Shown here: piece after piece, positions 48,661 to 48,940 of the stretch
How positions within the stretch are numbered: the stretch's first letter is position 1
Layout: every line of letters begins with the position of its first letter
NCBI GenBank assembly: GCA_003149565.1
Contig: QCWH01000017.1
Location: 25,128-74,067 of the forward strand
DNA: 48,940 nt
DNA from: Marivita sp. XM-24bin2
GTDB taxonomy: Bacteria > Pseudomonadota > Alphaproteobacteria > Rhodobacterales > Rhodobacteraceae
Direction of reading: 5' to 3'
Position numbers and translations under genes: made by a program
The notes under the pieces: model-generated
What the model saw: only the letters and a program-made list of their open reading frames with translations
What the model was told of the DNA's origin: nothing
Database searches by the model: none

Positions 48661-48940
48661 GTCCAGTTCACCTGTTGACCGCCCGGAAGAGCTGCGCGCG
48701 CTTGCATCAAGCGATCATACGGAACGGCATGGGTGTCACAGAACGCAATCACCCAAGTGTCATCCATCATAATGAAATCGAGCACCGAAGCTTGGAATTC
48801 CGGCACCCCAAGGCTTTCCCGAAACGCCGCCTCATCGGCCCCGGTTGACCCCATAAAAACTGGCAAAAGTTCATCATTGCCAGCCAGCCAGACCACAGCT
48901 TGAAGCGCAAGCTGCTCTGCTGCATCACGAGATATTGAAG
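48657..48940 (-). CDS. DUF3572 family protein (5' end outside the window)
   Basis: This short cytoplasmic protein family of unknown role is widespread in alphaproteobacteria. The visible reading frame continues past the right edge: in-frame codons upstream of GTG 48896 read SRDAAEQLALQAV, which continues naturally into VWLAGNDELLPVFMGSTG. The real start is therefore outside the window and GTG 48896 is not the start. The C-terminal part (VLDFIMMDDTWVIAFCD, ALPGGQQVNWT) is the family hallmark. It overlaps the HAD phosphatase gene by 4 bases. No function is assigned. Confidence 0.88.
   Translation of the reverse strand, partial: SISRDAAEQLALQAVVWLAGNDELLPVFMGSTGADEAAFRESLGVPEFQASVLDFIMMDDTWVIAFCDTHAVPYDRLMQARAALPGGQQVNWT

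Overview
The window looks like a chromosomal segment from a marine alphaproteobacterium of the Roseobacter group (Rhodobacteraceae). The evidence is GC-rich coding, an Irr-type Fur regulator, dense operons with 1-4 base overlaps, several high-affinity solute-binding transporters (one TRAP, two ABC), an MttB-like methyltransferase and an Anbu protease operon. No plasmid, phage or CRISPR feature was seen. The assignment rests on recognising families by eye, not on a database search.

Layout. (1) 1-5.2 kb: irr; a 1201-residue multidomain protein, probably secreted (glycoside-hydrolase-like, SGNH-like, RTX-like and DUF4214 modules); and a cobalamin riboswitch ahead of an unknown 100-aa ORF. (2) 5.2-10.8 kb, minus strand: one probable operon of circularly permuted ATP-grasp, alpha-E, transglutaminase-like and Anbu proteasome-type genes, followed by a PfkB kinase and a TalC-type transaldolase. 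(3) 10.9-26.4 kb: a divergent catabolic island. On the minus strand are a GntR/HutC regulator, a LeuC/LeuD-type hydratase and a DctPQM TRAP transporter. On the plus strand are a tautomerase/NTF2 fusion, HyuB/HyuA, an isochorismatase-fold protein without the catalytic Cys, a dimethylmalate-lyase-like enzyme, an FAD reductase, a glutaryl-CoA-dehydrogenase-like enzyme and a class III CoA-transferase. A strong bidirectional terminator closes it. (4) 26.4-30.5 kb, minus: a sugar-type ABC importer. (5) 30.8-37.6 kb, plus: an OmpR-type two-component pair, then a complete Liv-type ABC importer. (6) 37.6-43.1 kb: a decayed IS5-like remnant, a small cytochrome c, secreted proteins of unknown function, and an AraC-regulator neighbourhood in which a promoter/leader module of about 100 bp occurs twice. 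(7) 43.1-48.9 kb, minus: tRNA-Gln, BON-MscS channel, a diguanylate cyclase coupled to a degenerate H-NOX, an MttB homologue, a HAD phosphatase and a partial DUF3572 gene.

How it fits together. The 10.9-26.4 kb island reads as a substrate-inducible import and degradation unit. Its enzyme classes (ATP-dependent lactam/imide opening, an amidase-fold protein, a maleate-type hydratase, a malate-type lyase, a CoA ligation/oxidation pair) suit catabolism of a cyclic imide or an alkylated unsaturated dicarboxylate. The substrate is inference. The points most worth checking are that island, the duplicated AraC-type promoter module at 40556 and 42464, the H-NOX protein lacking its heme ligand, a HAD pseudoenzyme, and the riboswitch-led orphan gene.
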